Shown piece by piece: positions 45,555 through 55,027 of a stretch of DNA of 64,000 nt. This DNA comes from Streptomyces thermolilacinus SPC6 (GTDB taxonomy: Bacteria > Actinomycetota > Actinomycetes > Streptomycetales > Streptomycetaceae). The stretch is from assembly GCF_000478605.2 (NCBI RefSeq), contig NZ_ASHX02000001.1:1713895-1777894 (forward strand), given 5' to 3'. Made by a program: the position numbers and the translations under genes. The notes beneath the pieces are model-generated. The model did no database searches. It saw only the letters and a list, made by a program, of their open reading frames with translations, and was not told where the DNA came from. Positions within the stretch are counted from its first letter, which is position 1. Each line of letters starts with the position of its first letter.

Positions 45555-46079
45555 CTACGCCGAGCGGTCGAGTGCGCGCAGCGACCGGTCCGTGATGGAC
45601 CGGGCACCACGCCCTATGGCGATCGTGCCGGACTGGACGAGCTCCTTGATGCCGAACTGCTCCAGCATCTTCAGCATCGCCTCGAGCTTGTCACTCGATC
45701 CGGTGGCCTCGATCGTCACGGCCTCGGGCGAGACGTCGACGGTCTTGGCGCGGAACAGCTGGACGATCTCGACGATCTGGGAGCGGGTCTCGTTGTCGGC
45801 GCGGACCTTCACCAGGACGAGCTCGCGCTGGATCGCGGCGCTGGGCTCGAGTTCGACGATCTTCAGGACGTTGACCAGCTTGTTGAGCTGCTTGGTCACC
45901 TGCTCCAGCGGCAGGTCCTCGACATTGACCACGATGGTGATGCGGGAGATGTCGGGGTGCTCGGTGACGCCGACGGCGAGCGAGTCGATGTTGAAGCCGC
46001 GGCGGGAGAAGAGGGCGGCGATCCGGGCCAGGATGCCGGGGGTGTTCTCCACCAGGACGGAGAGCGTGTGCTTGGACAT
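45555..46079 (-). CDS. ilvN: Acetolactate synthase small (regulatory) subunit
   Basis: A 174-residue regulatory subunit with an N-terminal ACT domain (LSVLVENTPGILARIAALFSRRGFNIDSLAVGVTEHPDISRITIVV) that senses valine, and the usual second domain (RELVLVKVRADNETRSQIVEIVQLFRAKTVDV). It binds the IlvB large subunit, raising its activity and conferring feedback. It starts 22 bases after the ilvB stop. Confidence 0.97.
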   Translation of the reverse strand: MSKHTLSVLVENTPGILARIAALFSRRGFNIDSLAVGVTEHPDISRITIVVNVEDLPLEQVTKQLNKLVNVLKIVELEPSAAIQRELVLVKVRADNETRSQIVEIVQLFRAKTVDVSPEAVTIEATGSSDKLEAMLKMLEQFGIKELVQSGTIAIGRGARSITDRSLRALDRSA

Positions 46080-46101
46080 GGTTGGTGGACTCAGCTCTCT
46101 C

Positions 46102-47955
46102 TCAGTCGTCTTCGCTGTCGCCGAAGTCGGGGCGGACGCCGCGGGCGGCCATGACCTCGTCGTTGGAGGTGCCGGCGGCGACCATGGGCCACACCTGGGC
46201 GTCCTCGTGGACGATGAAGTCGATGACGACGGGGCGGTCGTTGATGGCGTTGGCCTCGGCGATGACCTTGTCCAGGTCCTCGGGGCGCTCGCAGCGCAGG
46301 GCGACGCAGCCCATCGCCTCGGACAGCTTCACGAAGTCCGGGACGCGGGTCCCGGCGCTGGGCTCCTTGCCGGACGCGTCCGGTCCGGAGTGCAGGACCG
46401 TGTTGGAGTAGCGCTGGTTGTAGAAGAGCGTCTGCCACTGGCGGACCATGCCGAGGGCGCCGTTGTTGATGATGGCGACCTTGATCGGGATGTTGTTCAG
46501 CGCGCAGGTGACCAGTTCCTGGTTGGTCATCTGGAAGCAGCCGTCGCCGTCGATGGCCCAGACGGTGCGGTCCGGGGCGCCGGCCTTGGCGCCCATGGCG
46601 GCCGGGACGGCGTAGCCCATGGTTCCGGCGCCGCCGGAGTTGAGCCAGGTGGCGGGCTGGTCGTAGTCGATGAAGTGGGCGGCCCACATCTGGTGCTGGC
46701 CGACCCCGGCGGCGAAGATCGTGCCCTCGGGGGCCAGTTGGCCGATGCGCTGGATGACCTGCTGCGGGGCGAGGCTGCCGTCCTCGGGCTGGTCGTAGCC
46801 GAGGGGGTACGTCTCGCGCCAGCGGTTGAGGTCCTTCCACCAGGCGCTGTAGTCGCCCGTGTGACCGGCGGTGTGCTCGGCCTGGACGGCCTGGACCAGG
46901 TCGGCGATGACCTCGCGGGCGTCGCCGACGATCGGCACGTCGGCGGCGCGGTTCTTGCCGATCTCGGCCGGGTCGATGTCGGCGTGGACGACCTTGGCGT
47001 ACGGGGCGAAGCTGTCCAGCTTGCCGGTGACGCGGTCGTCGAAGCGGGCGCCCAGCGCGACGATCAGGTCGGCCTTCTGGAGGGCGGTGACGGCGGTGAC
47101 CGAGCCGTGCATGCCGGGCATGCCGACGTGCAGCGGGTGGGTGTCGGGGAAGGCGCCCAGCGCCATCAGGGTGGTGGTGACCGGGGCGCCGGTCAGCTCG
47201 GCGAGGACCTTCAGCTCGGCCGTGGCACCGGCCTTGAGGACGCCACCGCCGACGTACAGGACGGGGCGCTTGGCCGAGGTGATCAGCTTGGCGGCCTCGC
47301 GGATCTGCTTGGCGTGCGGCTTGGTCACCGGGCGGTAGCCGGGCAGGTCCGTCTGCGGGGGCCAGCTGAAGGTGGTCCTCGCCTGGAGGGCGTCCTTGGC
47401 GATGTCCACGAGGACGGGGCCGGGGCGGCCCGTGGAGGCGATGTGGAAGGCCTCCGCGATGGTCCTCGGGATCTCCTCGGCCTTGGTGACCAGGAAGTTG
47501 TGCTTGGTGATCGGCATGGTGATGCCGCAGATGTCGGCTTCCTGGAAGGCGTCGGTGCCGATGGCCTTGGAGGCGACCTGGCCGGTGATCGCGACCAGCG
47601 GCACGGAGTCCATGTGGGCGTCGGCGATCGGGGTGACCAGGTTGGTGGCGCCGGGGCCGGAGGTGGCCATGCAGACGCCGACCCTGCCGGTGGCCTGGGC
47701 ATAGCCGGTCGCGGCGTGCCCGGCGCCCTGCTCGTGGCGCACCAGGATGTGACGGACCCGGGTGGAGTCCATCATCGGGTCGTAGGCGGGCAGGATGGCG
47801 CCGCCGGGGATGCCGAATACCGTCTCGGCCCCGACTTCCTCGAGCGAGCGGATCAGGGACTGGGCGCCCGTGACGTACTCAACGGTGGCGGAGGGCTGTC
47901 CGCCGGAACGGGGCCGTGGCTGCGGGTGGTGGGCCCCGGTGGCCTGCTCGGTCAT
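46102..47955 (-). CDS. ilvB: Acetolactate synthase large (catalytic) subunit
   Basis: A 617-residue thiamine-diphosphate enzyme that makes acetolactate or acetohydroxybutyrate, the first shared step of Val/Leu/Ile synthesis. The ThDP-activating Glu is in [44 protein letters not shown] and [23 protein letters not shown] are family segments. The cofactor-binding motif near the C-terminus is [32 protein letters not shown]. The ATG start at 47955 is followed by a variable Pro/Gly-rich tail of about 25 residues. The operon is controlled by the leader peptide and attenuator upstream. Confidence 0.97.
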   Translation of the reverse strand: MTEQATGAHHPQPRPRSGGQPSATVEYVTGAQSLIRSLEEVGAETVFGIPGGAILPAYDPMMDSTRVRHILVRHEQGAGHAATGYAQATGRVGVCMATSGPGATNLVTPIADAHMDSVPLVAITGQVASKAIGTDAFQEADICGITMPITKHNFLVTKAEEIPRTIAEAFHIASTGRPGPVLVDIAKDALQARTTFSWPPQTDLPGYRPVTKPHAKQIREAAKLITSAKRPVLYVGGGVLKAGATAELKVLAELTGAPVTTTLMALGAFPDTHPLHVGMPGMHGSVTAVTALQKADLIVALGARFDDRVTGKLDSFAPYAKVVHADIDPAEIGKNRAADVPIVGDAREVIADLVQAVQAEHTAGHTGDYSAWWKDLNRWRETYPLGYDQPEDGSLAPQQVIQRIGQLAPEGTIFAAGVGQHQMWAAHFIDYDQPATWLNSGGAGTMGYAVPAAMGAKAGAPDRTVWAIDGDGCFQMTNQELVTCALNNIPIKVAIINNGALGMVRQWQTLFYNQRYSNTVLHSGPDASGKEPSAGTRVPDFVKLSEAMGCVALRCERPEDLDKVIAEANAINDRPVVIDFIVHEDAQVWPMVAAGTSNDEVMAARGVRPDFGDSEDD

Positions 47956-48048
47956 CGACTGTCTCTTCTCGAAGCTGAGGGTTTGACGAGAGTTTTTCGG
48001 CGGGTCTGTCGGTGTCTGTCAGCGTGTGTCGCGACGCCCCGGTGCAAC

Positions 48049-48082
48049 AAAAAACCCCTCGTGCCGTGAGGCAAGCGAGGGG
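48049..48082 (-). terminator. ilvB attenuator terminator
   Basis: On the minus strand the stem CCCCTCG/CGAGGGG (48076-48082 with 48055-48061) is followed by TTTTTTGTT, a true U-tract terminator that is rare in this genome type. It lies between the leader peptide and ilvB, so stalling at the Ile/Leu/Val codons should favour an alternative fold and readthrough. Confidence 0.85.
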
Positions 48083-48122
48083 AGCGCGCCGGTGGGGGTC
48101 CGCAGGGCCATGGTGGACCTGC

Positions 48123-48164
48123 TCAGCCGACGCGCTTTCCAAGTACGAGAATTCGGGTGCGCAT
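48123..48164 (-). CDS. ilvB leader peptide MRTRILVLGKRVG
   Basis: A 13-residue peptide with consecutive Ile-Leu-Val-Leu codons, starting ATG at 48164 and ending TGA at 48123-48125. It is the regulatory leader peptide found before ilvB in actinobacteria. It lies 41 bases upstream of the attenuator stem and controls ilvBNC by charged Ile/Leu/Val tRNA supply. Confidence 0.88.
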   Translation of the reverse strand: MRTRILVLGKRVG

Positions 48165-48197
48165 GGCACTGACCCTCCCCCCGGCGCACTGTCAGTG

Positions 48198-51083
48198 TCA
48201 AGTGGGTGGGACGCGCGTCTCATTATGTGAGCGCATCAAGGGAAGTGAACGGGACGGCAGCACCTGGGCGGGGACCGCGCCGCCGGTGAGGACGGGCAGG
48301 GGGACCTTGCCGGGGACGGGGTAGGCGTCGCGCGCCAGGGCGCGGCGGAGCCGGTGCTCGTCCAGCGGTCCGGAGAAGGCCATGCCCTGGGCGTGGGTGC
48401 AGCCCATGGCGCACAGGACGCGGACCTGTTCGGGGACGTCGACGCCTTCGGCGACGGACTGGAGGCCGAGGTCGCCGGCGATCCTGAGGAGCCCGCTGGT
48501 GATCTTGTGGAGCCTGGCGGACTCGACCACGCCCTCCACCAGGCCGCGGTCCAGTTTCAGTATGTCCACGGGGAGCCTGCGGAGCGCGTTGATCGCGGCG
48601 TATCCGCTGCCGAATCCGTCGAGGGCGATACGGACGCCGAGACGGCGCAGGGCGACGAGGCGCTGCTCCAGCTCGTCGAAGGAGAGGCGCGGGTCGCTGT
48701 CGGCGAGCTCCACGACGAGGGCTCCGGCGGGCAGGCCGTGCCGGGTGAGCAGCGCCTCGACCGTGCCGAGCGGTACGGACCGGTCGAGGAGGCGGCGGGC
48801 CGGCACGCGGACGGACACGGGCGTGCGATGCCCGTGCCGGTGCCGTTCGGCAGCCTGGACGATGGCCTCCTCCAGCATCCAGCGGCCGAGCTCGGCGGAG
48901 CGCTCCCCCGCGTCGTCGGTGACGCGCAGGAACTCGGCGGGGGTGAACAGGATGCCCTGGGCGGAGCGCCAGCGGGCCTGTGCGGCCACGGCGGCGACCT
49001 GCCCGGTGGCCAGCTCCACGACGGGCTGGTGGAGGAGGGCGAACTCGCCGTCGTGCAGGGCCGTGCGCAGGCGCGAGGCCAGCTCCGTGCGGCGGACGAC
49101 CTCGGCCTGCATCTGCGGGGCGTACAGCTCGACGCGGTTCTTGCCGCCGGCCTTGGCGCGGTACATGGCGAGGTCGGCGTTGCGCAGCAGCTCGCCCGCG
49201 GTCATGCCGGGCTCGGCGAAGGCGACGCCGATGGACGCGGCGACACGGACCTCGGTGCCTTCGACCTCGTACGGCTGGGAGAGGGTGAGGCGGAGCCGGT
49301 CGGCGATCTCGTGGACCTGGAACTCGCGGGCGGCGGGGTCCTGTCCCGCGTCCCCGGCGATGAGCGCGGCGAACTCGTCGCCGCCGAGCCGGGCGGCGGT
49401 GTCCCCGGACCGCACGGACTCCTGGAGGCGGCGGGCGGCCTGGATGAGCAGCTCGTCGCCGGCCTGGTGGCCGAGGCGGTCGTTGACGCCCTTGAAGCCG
49501 TCGAGGTCGATGAAGAGCACGGCGGTGCCGGAGTCGCCGGAGCGGCGGCCGCCGAGGGCCTGGCGGACCCTCCGGGTGAACAGCGCGCGGTTGGGCAGGT
49601 CGGTGAGCGGGTCGTGCTCGGCGTTGTGCTGGAGCTGGGCCTGGAGGCGGACCCGTTCGGTGACGTCGCGGCTGTTGAAGATCAGGCCGCCCTCGTGGCG
49701 GTTGACCGTGGACTCGACGTTGAGCCATTCGCCCGCGCCGGACCGGAAGCGGCACTCGATGCGGGTGGTCGGCTCCTCGGAGGGCGGCGCGGCGAGGAAC
49801 CTGCGCACCTCGTGGACGACGCCGCCGAGGTCGTCGGGGTGGATGAGCGCGGACAGCTCCGTGCCCATCAGCTCCTCGGCGTCCCGCCCGTACACGCCGG
49901 ACGCGGCGGGGCTGACGTAGCGCAGGACGCCGTCGGGGTCGGCGATCATGATGACGTCGCTGGAGCTCTGGACCAGGGACCTGAAGTGGTTCTCCTTCTG
50001 GGCCAGTTCCTGGGCGAGCGCGATGTTCTCGAGCAGCATGATGCCCTGCCGGACGACCAGGGCGAGCACGACCGTGCAGCCGGTGAGGACGACGAACCGG
50101 TCCACGCGGCGGCCTTCGACGAAGAAGTACAGGATGCTGAGGGTGCAGACCCCGGCCGCGAGGTACGGCGTGAGCGCGGCGAGCGATCCGGCGATGCGGC
50201 GGCGGGGGTGCCGCTGCGGGCGCTGGGCGCGTCGGCCGCGCTCGGGGGGAGGCTGCAGGGGGGTCCTGCGCGCGCCCCAGGGGGCGTACGCGAGGAGCAG
50301 GGAACCGGCGAACCAGCCGGCGTCGAGGAGCTGCCCGGAACGGTAGGTGTCGCGCAGCATCGGGGAGGTGAACAGGGCGTCGCACAGCACCGTGAGGGCG
50401 AGGGCGGCGATGGCGGTGTTGACCGCCGAGCGGTTGCCCTTGGAGCGGCGGAAGTGCAGGGCGAGGACCATGCTCACGAGGACGATGTCGAGCAGCGGGT
50501 AGGCCAGTGAGAGGGCCGCGTGGGCGACGCTCTCGCCGTCGAAGCGGGCCGTGTGCGCCAGGGCGAGGCTCCACGAGAGCGTGAGCAGCGATCCGGCGAT
50601 GAGCCAGGAGTCCAGCGCGAGGCAGACCCATTCGGCGCGGTTGACGGGGCGCTTGGCGAGGACGAGCAGTCCGACGATGGCCGGTGGGGCGAACAGCAGG
50701 AAGAACAGGTCGGCGAGCGACGGGTGGGGCACGGGCCGGTCGAGCACCACCTCGTACCACCCCCAGACGGCGTTGCCGCAGGCGGCCATCGCGGAGGAGA
50801 GCGCGAACAGCAGCCAGGCCGGGCGGAACGGGCTGCCGTGGGCGCGGCCGTAGCGGAAGCAGGAGACGGCGGCGACCAGGGCGGCGGCGCTCAGGCCGAA
50901 GTCGCCCATGATCAGCGCCAGTCGCTCGGAGCCCCAGCCGAGCAGCGCCCCCGTGGCGTACCCGCCGCACAGGAGCGCGAGGAGCAGCTGCGCGCGGGTG
51001 CCTCCCGCGCCGCCGCCGGGCGGCTCGCAGGGCGCGCCGTCGGCCAGCGGGCCGCGGTCGATGACGAGGCCGGGGGCGCTCAT
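48198..51083 (-). CDS. cdgC: Membrane GGDEF protein with degenerate EAL domain (CdgC-like)
   Basis: A 961-residue cyclic-di-GMP protein. The N-terminal third holds about 8-10 membrane helices. A PAS/PAC domain follows (VQSSSDVIMIADPDGVLRYVSPAASGVYGRDAEELMGTE). The GGDEF domain has an intact RLGGDEFAAL motif at 567-571, so diguanylate cyclase activity is possible. The EAL domain lacks key residues: the EAL position reads AAQ (near 699), the conserved DDFG reads DGFG, and the Asn of the N[VL]S motif is missing. Phosphodiesterase activity is therefore unlikely. The start is ATG at 51083. The symbol rests on remembered gene order near ilvB (SCO5511). In Streptomyces, c-di-GMP controls the onset of development through BldD. 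Confidence 0.88.
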   Translation of the reverse strand: MSAPGLVIDRGPLADGAPCEPPGGGAGGTRAQLLLALLCGGYATGALLGWGSERLALIMGDFGLSAAALVAAVSCFRYGRAHGSPFRPAWLLFALSSAMAACGNAVWGWYEVVLDRPVPHPSLADLFFLLFAPPAIVGLLVLAKRPVNRAEWVCLALDSWLIAGSLLTLSWSLALAHTARFDGESVAHAALSLAYPLLDIVLVSMVLALHFRRSKGNRSAVNTAIAALALTVLCDALFTSPMLRDTYRSGQLLDAGWFAGSLLLAYAPWGARRTPLQPPPERGRRAQRPQRHPRRRIAGSLAALTPYLAAGVCTLSILYFFVEGRRVDRFVVLTGCTVVLALVVRQGIMLLENIALAQELAQKENHFRSLVQSSSDVIMIADPDGVLRYVSPAASGVYGRDAEELMGTELSALIHPDDLGGVVHEVRRFLAAPPSEEPTTRIECRFRSGAGEWLNVESTVNRHEGGLIFNSRDVTERVRLQAQLQHNAEHDPLTDLPNRALFTRRVRQALGGRRSGDSGTAVLFIDLDGFKGVNDRLGHQAGDELLIQAARRLQESVRSGDTAARLGGDEFAALIAGDAGQDPAAREFQVHEIADRLRLTLSQPYEVEGTEVRVAASIGVAFAEPGMTAGELLRNADLAMYRAKAGGKNRVELYAPQMQAEVVRRTELASRLRTALHDGEFALLHQPVVELATGQVAAVAAQARWRSAQGILFTPAEFLRVTDDAGERSAELGRWMLEEAIVQAAERHRHGHRTPVSVRVPARRLLDRSVPLGTVEALLTRHGLPAGALVVELADSDPRLSFDELEQRLVALRRLGVRIALDGFGSGYAAINALRRLPVDILKLDRGLVEGVVESARLHKITSGLLRIAGDLGLQSVAEGVDVPEQVRVLCAMGCTHAQGMAFSGPLDEHRLRRALARDAYPVPGKVPLPVLTGGAVPAQVLPSRSLPLMRSHNETRVPPT
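48222..48250 (-). promoter_or_regulatory. Candidate ilvB promoter
   Basis: GTTCAC (48245-48250), 17 bases, CATAAT (48222-48227) on the minus strand. It overlaps the 3' end of the GGDEF/EAL gene. A short palindrome CACTGTCAGTG at 48187-48197 follows, just before the leader peptide. Assignment is by pattern only. Confidence 0.45.
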
Positions 51084-51519
51084 CGCAAGGCTCCCGTCCG
51101 GAGGGTCTCCGTCCGGAAAGGTTCGGTCGGGAGGGGTCCGGCTGGGAAGGTCCGGTCGCCCCGCCGCTTCGGATCGTCGCTGTATCGACCGCGCATCGCC
51201 CGTCGCCCCCCTCGGATTCTGATCGGCAATCACGTCGGCATCACGTCTTCCCCCGTGCCGGTGGTACTGCTCGACGTGCCCCCAAGTCGTGACGATACAC
51301 CAGGATCGTCACTCAGGGACAGGGTCTCTATACGCTCCGTAACGATCAAGTCGGTTATACACACGCACTGCGCCCGAATCGATCCGGAGCGTATCCGTCC
51401 GGGCGCCTCGGCCGCAGGCAAAAGCGGGGCGGTACATACCAACGGGTGCGGGCGGGCGGAACATGCCGTCGGTACGGGCCCCGGGCACGGGCGCGCGGGA
51501 CCCGTCGGAACGGCCGGAT
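51084..51519. other. Intergenic region upstream of the GGDEF/EAL gene
   Basis: 436 bases without a credible gene. A less GC-rich stretch (about 51285-51375) contains the inverted repeat at 51290-51313 and several short A/T-rich hexamers suited to a promoter, but I could not fix one. Confidence 0.55.
51290..51313. promoter_or_regulatory. Inverted repeat GTGACGAT-N8-ATCGTCAC
   Basis: Perfect 8-base arms with an 8-base spacer, about 210 bases upstream of the GGDEF/EAL gene and 200 bases downstream of the dehydrogenase stop. It could be an operator or a terminator hairpin; it lacks a G+C-heavy stem, which favours an operator. Confidence 0.5.
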
Positions 51520-52485
51520 CTATTCGGTGGTGAGGACGACGTTCCTCAGCGGCTCCCCGGCCGCGAACCGGGTGAGCTGCTCGGCGATCAGCCGCTTGGC
51601 GCGGGGCATGAACGCCGAGGTGGAGCCGCCGACGTGGGGGCTGATCAGCACGCCGGGCGCGTGCCACAGCGGGTGCCCGGCCGGCAGCGGCTCCGGGTCG
51701 GTGACGTCCAGGGCGGCGGTGATGCGGCCGCTCTCGGTCTCCGCGAGCAGGGCCTTGGTGTCCACGACGGGGCCGCGGGCCACGTTGACGAGCAGCGCGC
51801 CGTCCTTCATGCGGGCCAGGAAACCGGCGTCGGCGAGGTGCCGGGTGTCCTCGGTGAGCGGGGTCGAGAGGATCACCACGTCCGCCTCGGGCAGCAGGTC
51901 GCGCAGGTCGGTGAACGCGTGCACGGGACCGCGCTCGGTGGTGCGGGCGGAGCGTGCGACGCGCACGACCCGCGCGCACTCGAACGGCGCGAGCCGGTCC
52001 TCGATGGCCGCGCCGATGGAGCCGTACCCGACGATCAGCACGGACTTGTCGGCGAGCGCCGGGTAGAACCCGGCCCGCCACTCCTCGCGGTCCTGGCCGC
52101 GCACGAACCCGGGGATGTCCCGCAGCGACGCCAGCACCAGCGCGAGGGTCAGCTCCGCCGTACTCGCCTCGTGGACGCCCCTGGCGTTGCACAGCGCCAC
52201 GCCGGGGCGCACGTCGGGGAGGCCGGGCGTCACATGGTCCACGCCCGCGGACAGCGTCTGGACGACCTTCAGGGAGGTCATCGCGGCGAGCGGGCGGACC
52301 GCGATCTCCATGCCCTTCATGTACGGGACGACGTAGAAGGCGCAGTCGGCCGGGTCGGCCGGGAAGTCGGTGAGGCCGTCCCAGAGGCGGTAGGTGAGAC
52401 CGGTCGCGGACGGGTCCGGCAGGCCCTCTATCTCGTCGGCGGGGATGGGCAGCCACACATCGGCGGTCACATCAGCAGCAGTCAT
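51520..52485 (-). CDS. D-isomer 2-hydroxyacid dehydrogenase family protein
   Basis: A 321-residue NAD(P)-dependent dehydrogenase of the 2-hydroxyacid family. The Rossmann motif is VLIVGYGSIGAAIEDRL. Catalytic residues fit Arg in NVARGPVVDTKAL, Glu in ALDVTDPEPLPAGHPLW and His in LISPHVGGSTSAF. The N-terminal catalytic domain is short and atypical. It has no ACT domain, so it is not SerA. The substrate (glyoxylate, hydroxypyruvate or another 2-oxo acid) is not fixed by sequence. It is divergent from the aldo/keto reductase, with 73 bases between them. Confidence 0.88.
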   Translation of the reverse strand: MTAADVTADVWLPIPADEIEGLPDPSATGLTYRLWDGLTDFPADPADCAFYVVPYMKGMEIAVRPLAAMTSLKVVQTLSAGVDHVTPGLPDVRPGVALCNARGVHEASTAELTLALVLASLRDIPGFVRGQDREEWRAGFYPALADKSVLIVGYGSIGAAIEDRLAPFECARVVRVARSARTTERGPVHAFTDLRDLLPEADVVILSTPLTEDTRHLADAGFLARMKDGALLVNVARGPVVDTKALLAETESGRITAALDVTDPEPLPAGHPLWHAPGVLISPHVGGSTSAFMPRAKRLIAEQLTRFAAGEPLRNVVLTTE

Positions 52486-52558
52486 GCCAGGAGGCTAAGC
52501 GAAGGAAACGGCTCGCCATTGGTTAGTTTTGGTGCGCTGCACAGGGAGGTACGGGGAG

Positions 52559-53569
52559 TTGGAGCGCAGGACACTCGGGGCGACCGGGCTCGACGTGGGG
52601 GCGATCGGCCTCGGCTGCATGCCGATGAGCTGGGCGTACAGCACCTCGCAGCAGCGCGGCGACCGCTCGCTGCGCGCCGTGCACGCCGCGCTCGACGCGG
52701 GGGTGAGCCTCCTCGACACGGCCGACATGTACGGGCCGTTCACCAACGAGCTGCTGCTCGGCCGGGTGCTGAAGGAGCGGCGCGCGGACGCGTTCGTGTC
52801 GACCAAGTGCGGGCTGCTGGTGGGCGACGGGCACATCGTGGCCAACGGACGGCCGTCCTACGTGCGCCGGGCGTGCGACGCCTCGCTGCGGCGGCTCCAG
52901 ACGGACGTGATCGACCTGTACCAGCTGCACCGGGCCGACCCGGAGGTGCCGGTCGAGGAGACCTGGGGCGCGATGGCGGACCTGGTGACGGCCGGAAAGG
53001 TGCGCGCGCTGGGGTGGTGCGCCGTGGGCGTGCGGGGCGCGCGGCGCACGGGTTCGTACGACTTGTACGACGGAACGATTCGCCAACTGGAGCGCGTGCA
53101 GCAGGTGTTCCCGGTGAGCGCCGTGCAGGCGGAGCTGTCCGTGTGGTCGCCGGAGGCGCTGGCGCGGCTGCTGCCGTGGTGCGGGGCGCGCGGGGTGGGG
53201 TTCCTCGCCGCGATGCCGCTCGGCAACGGCTTCCTGACCGGGACGCTGACGCCGGGCGGCGGTTTCGAGCCGGACGACCCGCGGGCCCGGCACCCGCGCT
53301 TCACCGCCGAGATGATGGCCGCGAACCAGCCGCTGGTCGCCGGGTTGCGGCGGGTGGCCGAGCGGCACGGGGGCGCGGCGGCCGGGGTGACCCCGGCGCA
53401 GGTGGCGCTGGCCTGGACGCTGGCCCAGGGCAGGCACGTCGTCCCGGTGCCGGGCACGAAGCGGGAGTGCTGGGCGGTGGAGAACGCGCGGGCGGCCGCG
53501 CTGGCGCTGACGGCGCGGGACCTGGCGGAGATCGCCGGGCTCCCGCCCGCCCGCGGCTCCTGGTATTGA
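52559..53569 (+). CDS. Aldo/keto reductase
   Basis: A 336-residue NADPH-dependent reductase. LGATGLDVGAIGLGCMPMSW opens the barrel. The catalytic tetrad fits Asp and Tyr in LLDTADMYGPFTNELLLGR, Lys in AFVSTKCGLL and His in IDLYQLHRADP. The coenzyme site appears as VPVPGTKRECWAVENARAAAL. The TTG at 52559 follows an AGGGAGG ribosome site at 8 bases and fits the MERRTLGATGLDV start of relatives; a GTG or TTG further upstream is possible. The substrate is unknown. The 280 bases after it (53570-53849) are G-rich without a gene. Confidence 0.88.
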   Translation: MERRTLGATGLDVGAIGLGCMPMSWAYSTSQQRGDRSLRAVHAALDAGVSLLDTADMYGPFTNELLLGRVLKERRADAFVSTKCGLLVGDGHIVANGRPSYVRRACDASLRRLQTDVIDLYQLHRADPEVPVEETWGAMADLVTAGKVRALGWCAVGVRGARRTGSYDLYDGTIRQLERVQQVFPVSAVQAELSVWSPEALARLLPWCGARGVGFLAAMPLGNGFLTGTLTPGGGFEPDDPRARHPRFTAEMMAANQPLVAGLRRVAERHGGAAAGVTPAQVALAWTLAQGRHVVPVPGTKRECWAVENARAAALALTARDLAEIAGLPPARGSWY

Positions 53570-53849
53570 GGGCAGGCGGGCTCGGGGCTTGGTGGTGGGG
53601 GCGGGTGACAGCGGGCGGGCGTCACGTGTCGGCGTCAGCGGGGGCGGGAGCAGCGGGGCGCGGCGGACGGGCGCGGCAAGCGGCGGGCGGACGCGGCAAG
53701 TCGGGGACAGCGGACGGGCGGGAGCGGCGCGCGGCGAGTCACGGGCGGCGGGGCGGGCGGGGCGGGAGCACGGGGGCGGTACCGGTGGGGCGCAAGCCCT
53801 AGGCTGGACCGGACGGGCTCCACTTCGCCGCCGGGAAGGAACGAGGAAC

Positions 53850-55019
53850 GTGCGACGTCCCGCTGTGACGGCCGTGTCGGCCGCTGCCGCTCTGCTGCTG
53901 GCGACCGGGTGTTCGGCCGACGGGGGGAACGGTCCGGCGGGCCCCGCGACGGGCGCGCCGACCCGCTCCGCCGCGTCCGCCCCGGCGTCCGCCGCGCCCT
54001 CCCCGTCCCCGTCCGCGCCGCCCGCGAAGGGCTCCGCGCGGGTCGTGTCCACGGTCGCCCAGGGCCTCAAGTCGCCTTGGGGCCTGGCCCCGCTGCCGGG
54101 CGGCGACCTGCTGGTCTCCTCCCGCGACGAGGGCACCCTCACCCGCGTGGACGCCGAGACCGGCGAGCTGACCGTGCTGGGCGAGGTGCCCGGTGTGGCG
54201 CCCGGCGGCGAGGGCGGGCTGCTGGGCATCGCCCTGTCGCCGAAGTTCGCCGAGGACCACCTCGTCTACGCGTACTTCACCACCGAGTCCGACAACCGCA
54301 TCGCCCGCATGCTGTACGACGAGAACCGGCCCGCCGGGCAGCAGCTGGGCGCGCCCGACACGGTCCTGCGCGGCATCCCCAAGGGTGTCGTCCACAACGG
54401 CGGGCGCATCGCCTTCGGGCCCGACGGGATGCTCTACGCGGGCACCGGCGAGACGGGCGACACGGGGCTCTCGCAGGACAAGGCGTCGCTGGGCGGCAAG
54501 ATCCTGCGGATGACGCCGGACGGGCAGCCCGTGCACGGGAACCCCGAGGCCGACTCGGTCGTCTACTCGTACGGGCACCGCAATGTGCAGGGCCTCGCGT
54601 GGGACGCGCAGAAGCGGCTGTGGGCGGCCGAGTTCGGGCAGAGCACCTGGGACGAGCTGAATCTGATCCAGCCGGGTGGCAACTACGGCTGGCCGGAGGC
54701 GGAGGGCAAGGGCGGCGGCTCCGGGTTCGTCGACCCGGTCGCGCAGTGGCCGGTGGCGGACGCGTCGCCGAGCGGCATCGCCTTCGCGCGCGGCTCGGTG
54801 TGGATGGCCGGGCTGCGCGGCGAGCGGCTGTGGCGCATCCCGCTGGCGGGCGACAAGCCGTCGTCGGCGCCGCAGGCGTTCCTGGAGGGCGAGTACGGCC
54901 GACTGCGCGCCGTCGTCGCGGCGGGCGGCGACCGGCTGTGGCTGGTCACCAGCGAGACGGACACGCGCGGCACGCCGGAGGCGGGTGACGACCGCGTCCT
55001 GCTGCTGGAGGTCAGGTAG
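53850..55019 (+). CDS. Lipoprotein PQQ-dependent sugar (aldose) dehydrogenase-like protein
   Basis: A 389-residue exported six-bladed propeller of the soluble glucose/aldose dehydrogenase (GSDH) family, which oxidises sugars with PQQ outside the membrane. The lipobox is LLATGC with Cys21, followed by a Ser/Pro/Ala linker. The family motifs are GLKSPWGLAPLPGGDLLVSSRDEGTLTRVD, EGGLLGIALSPKF, VVHNGGRIAFGPDGMLYAGTGETGD, VYSYGHRNVQGLAWD and NLIQPGGNYGWPEAEG. The GTG start at 53850 has GAGGAAC upstream. No PQQ synthesis genes are present here, and some actinobacterial members may not use PQQ. It converges with the LuxR gene, 8 bases apart. Confidence 0.88.
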   Translation: MRRPAVTAVSAAAALLLATGCSADGGNGPAGPATGAPTRSAASAPASAAPSPSPSAPPAKGSARVVSTVAQGLKSPWGLAPLPGGDLLVSSRDEGTLTRVDAETGELTVLGEVPGVAPGGEGGLLGIALSPKFAEDHLVYAYFTTESDNRIARMLYDENRPAGQQLGAPDTVLRGIPKGVVHNGGRIAFGPDGMLYAGTGETGDTGLSQDKASLGGKILRMTPDGQPVHGNPEADSVVYSYGHRNVQGLAWDAQKRLWAAEFGQSTWDELNLIQPGGNYGWPEAEGKGGGSGFVDPVAQWPVADASPSGIAFARGSVWMAGLRGERLWRIPLAGDKPSSAPQAFLEGEYGRLRAVVAAGGDRLWLVTSETDTRGTPEAGDDRVLLLEVR

Positions 55020-55027
55020 CCGGGCCG

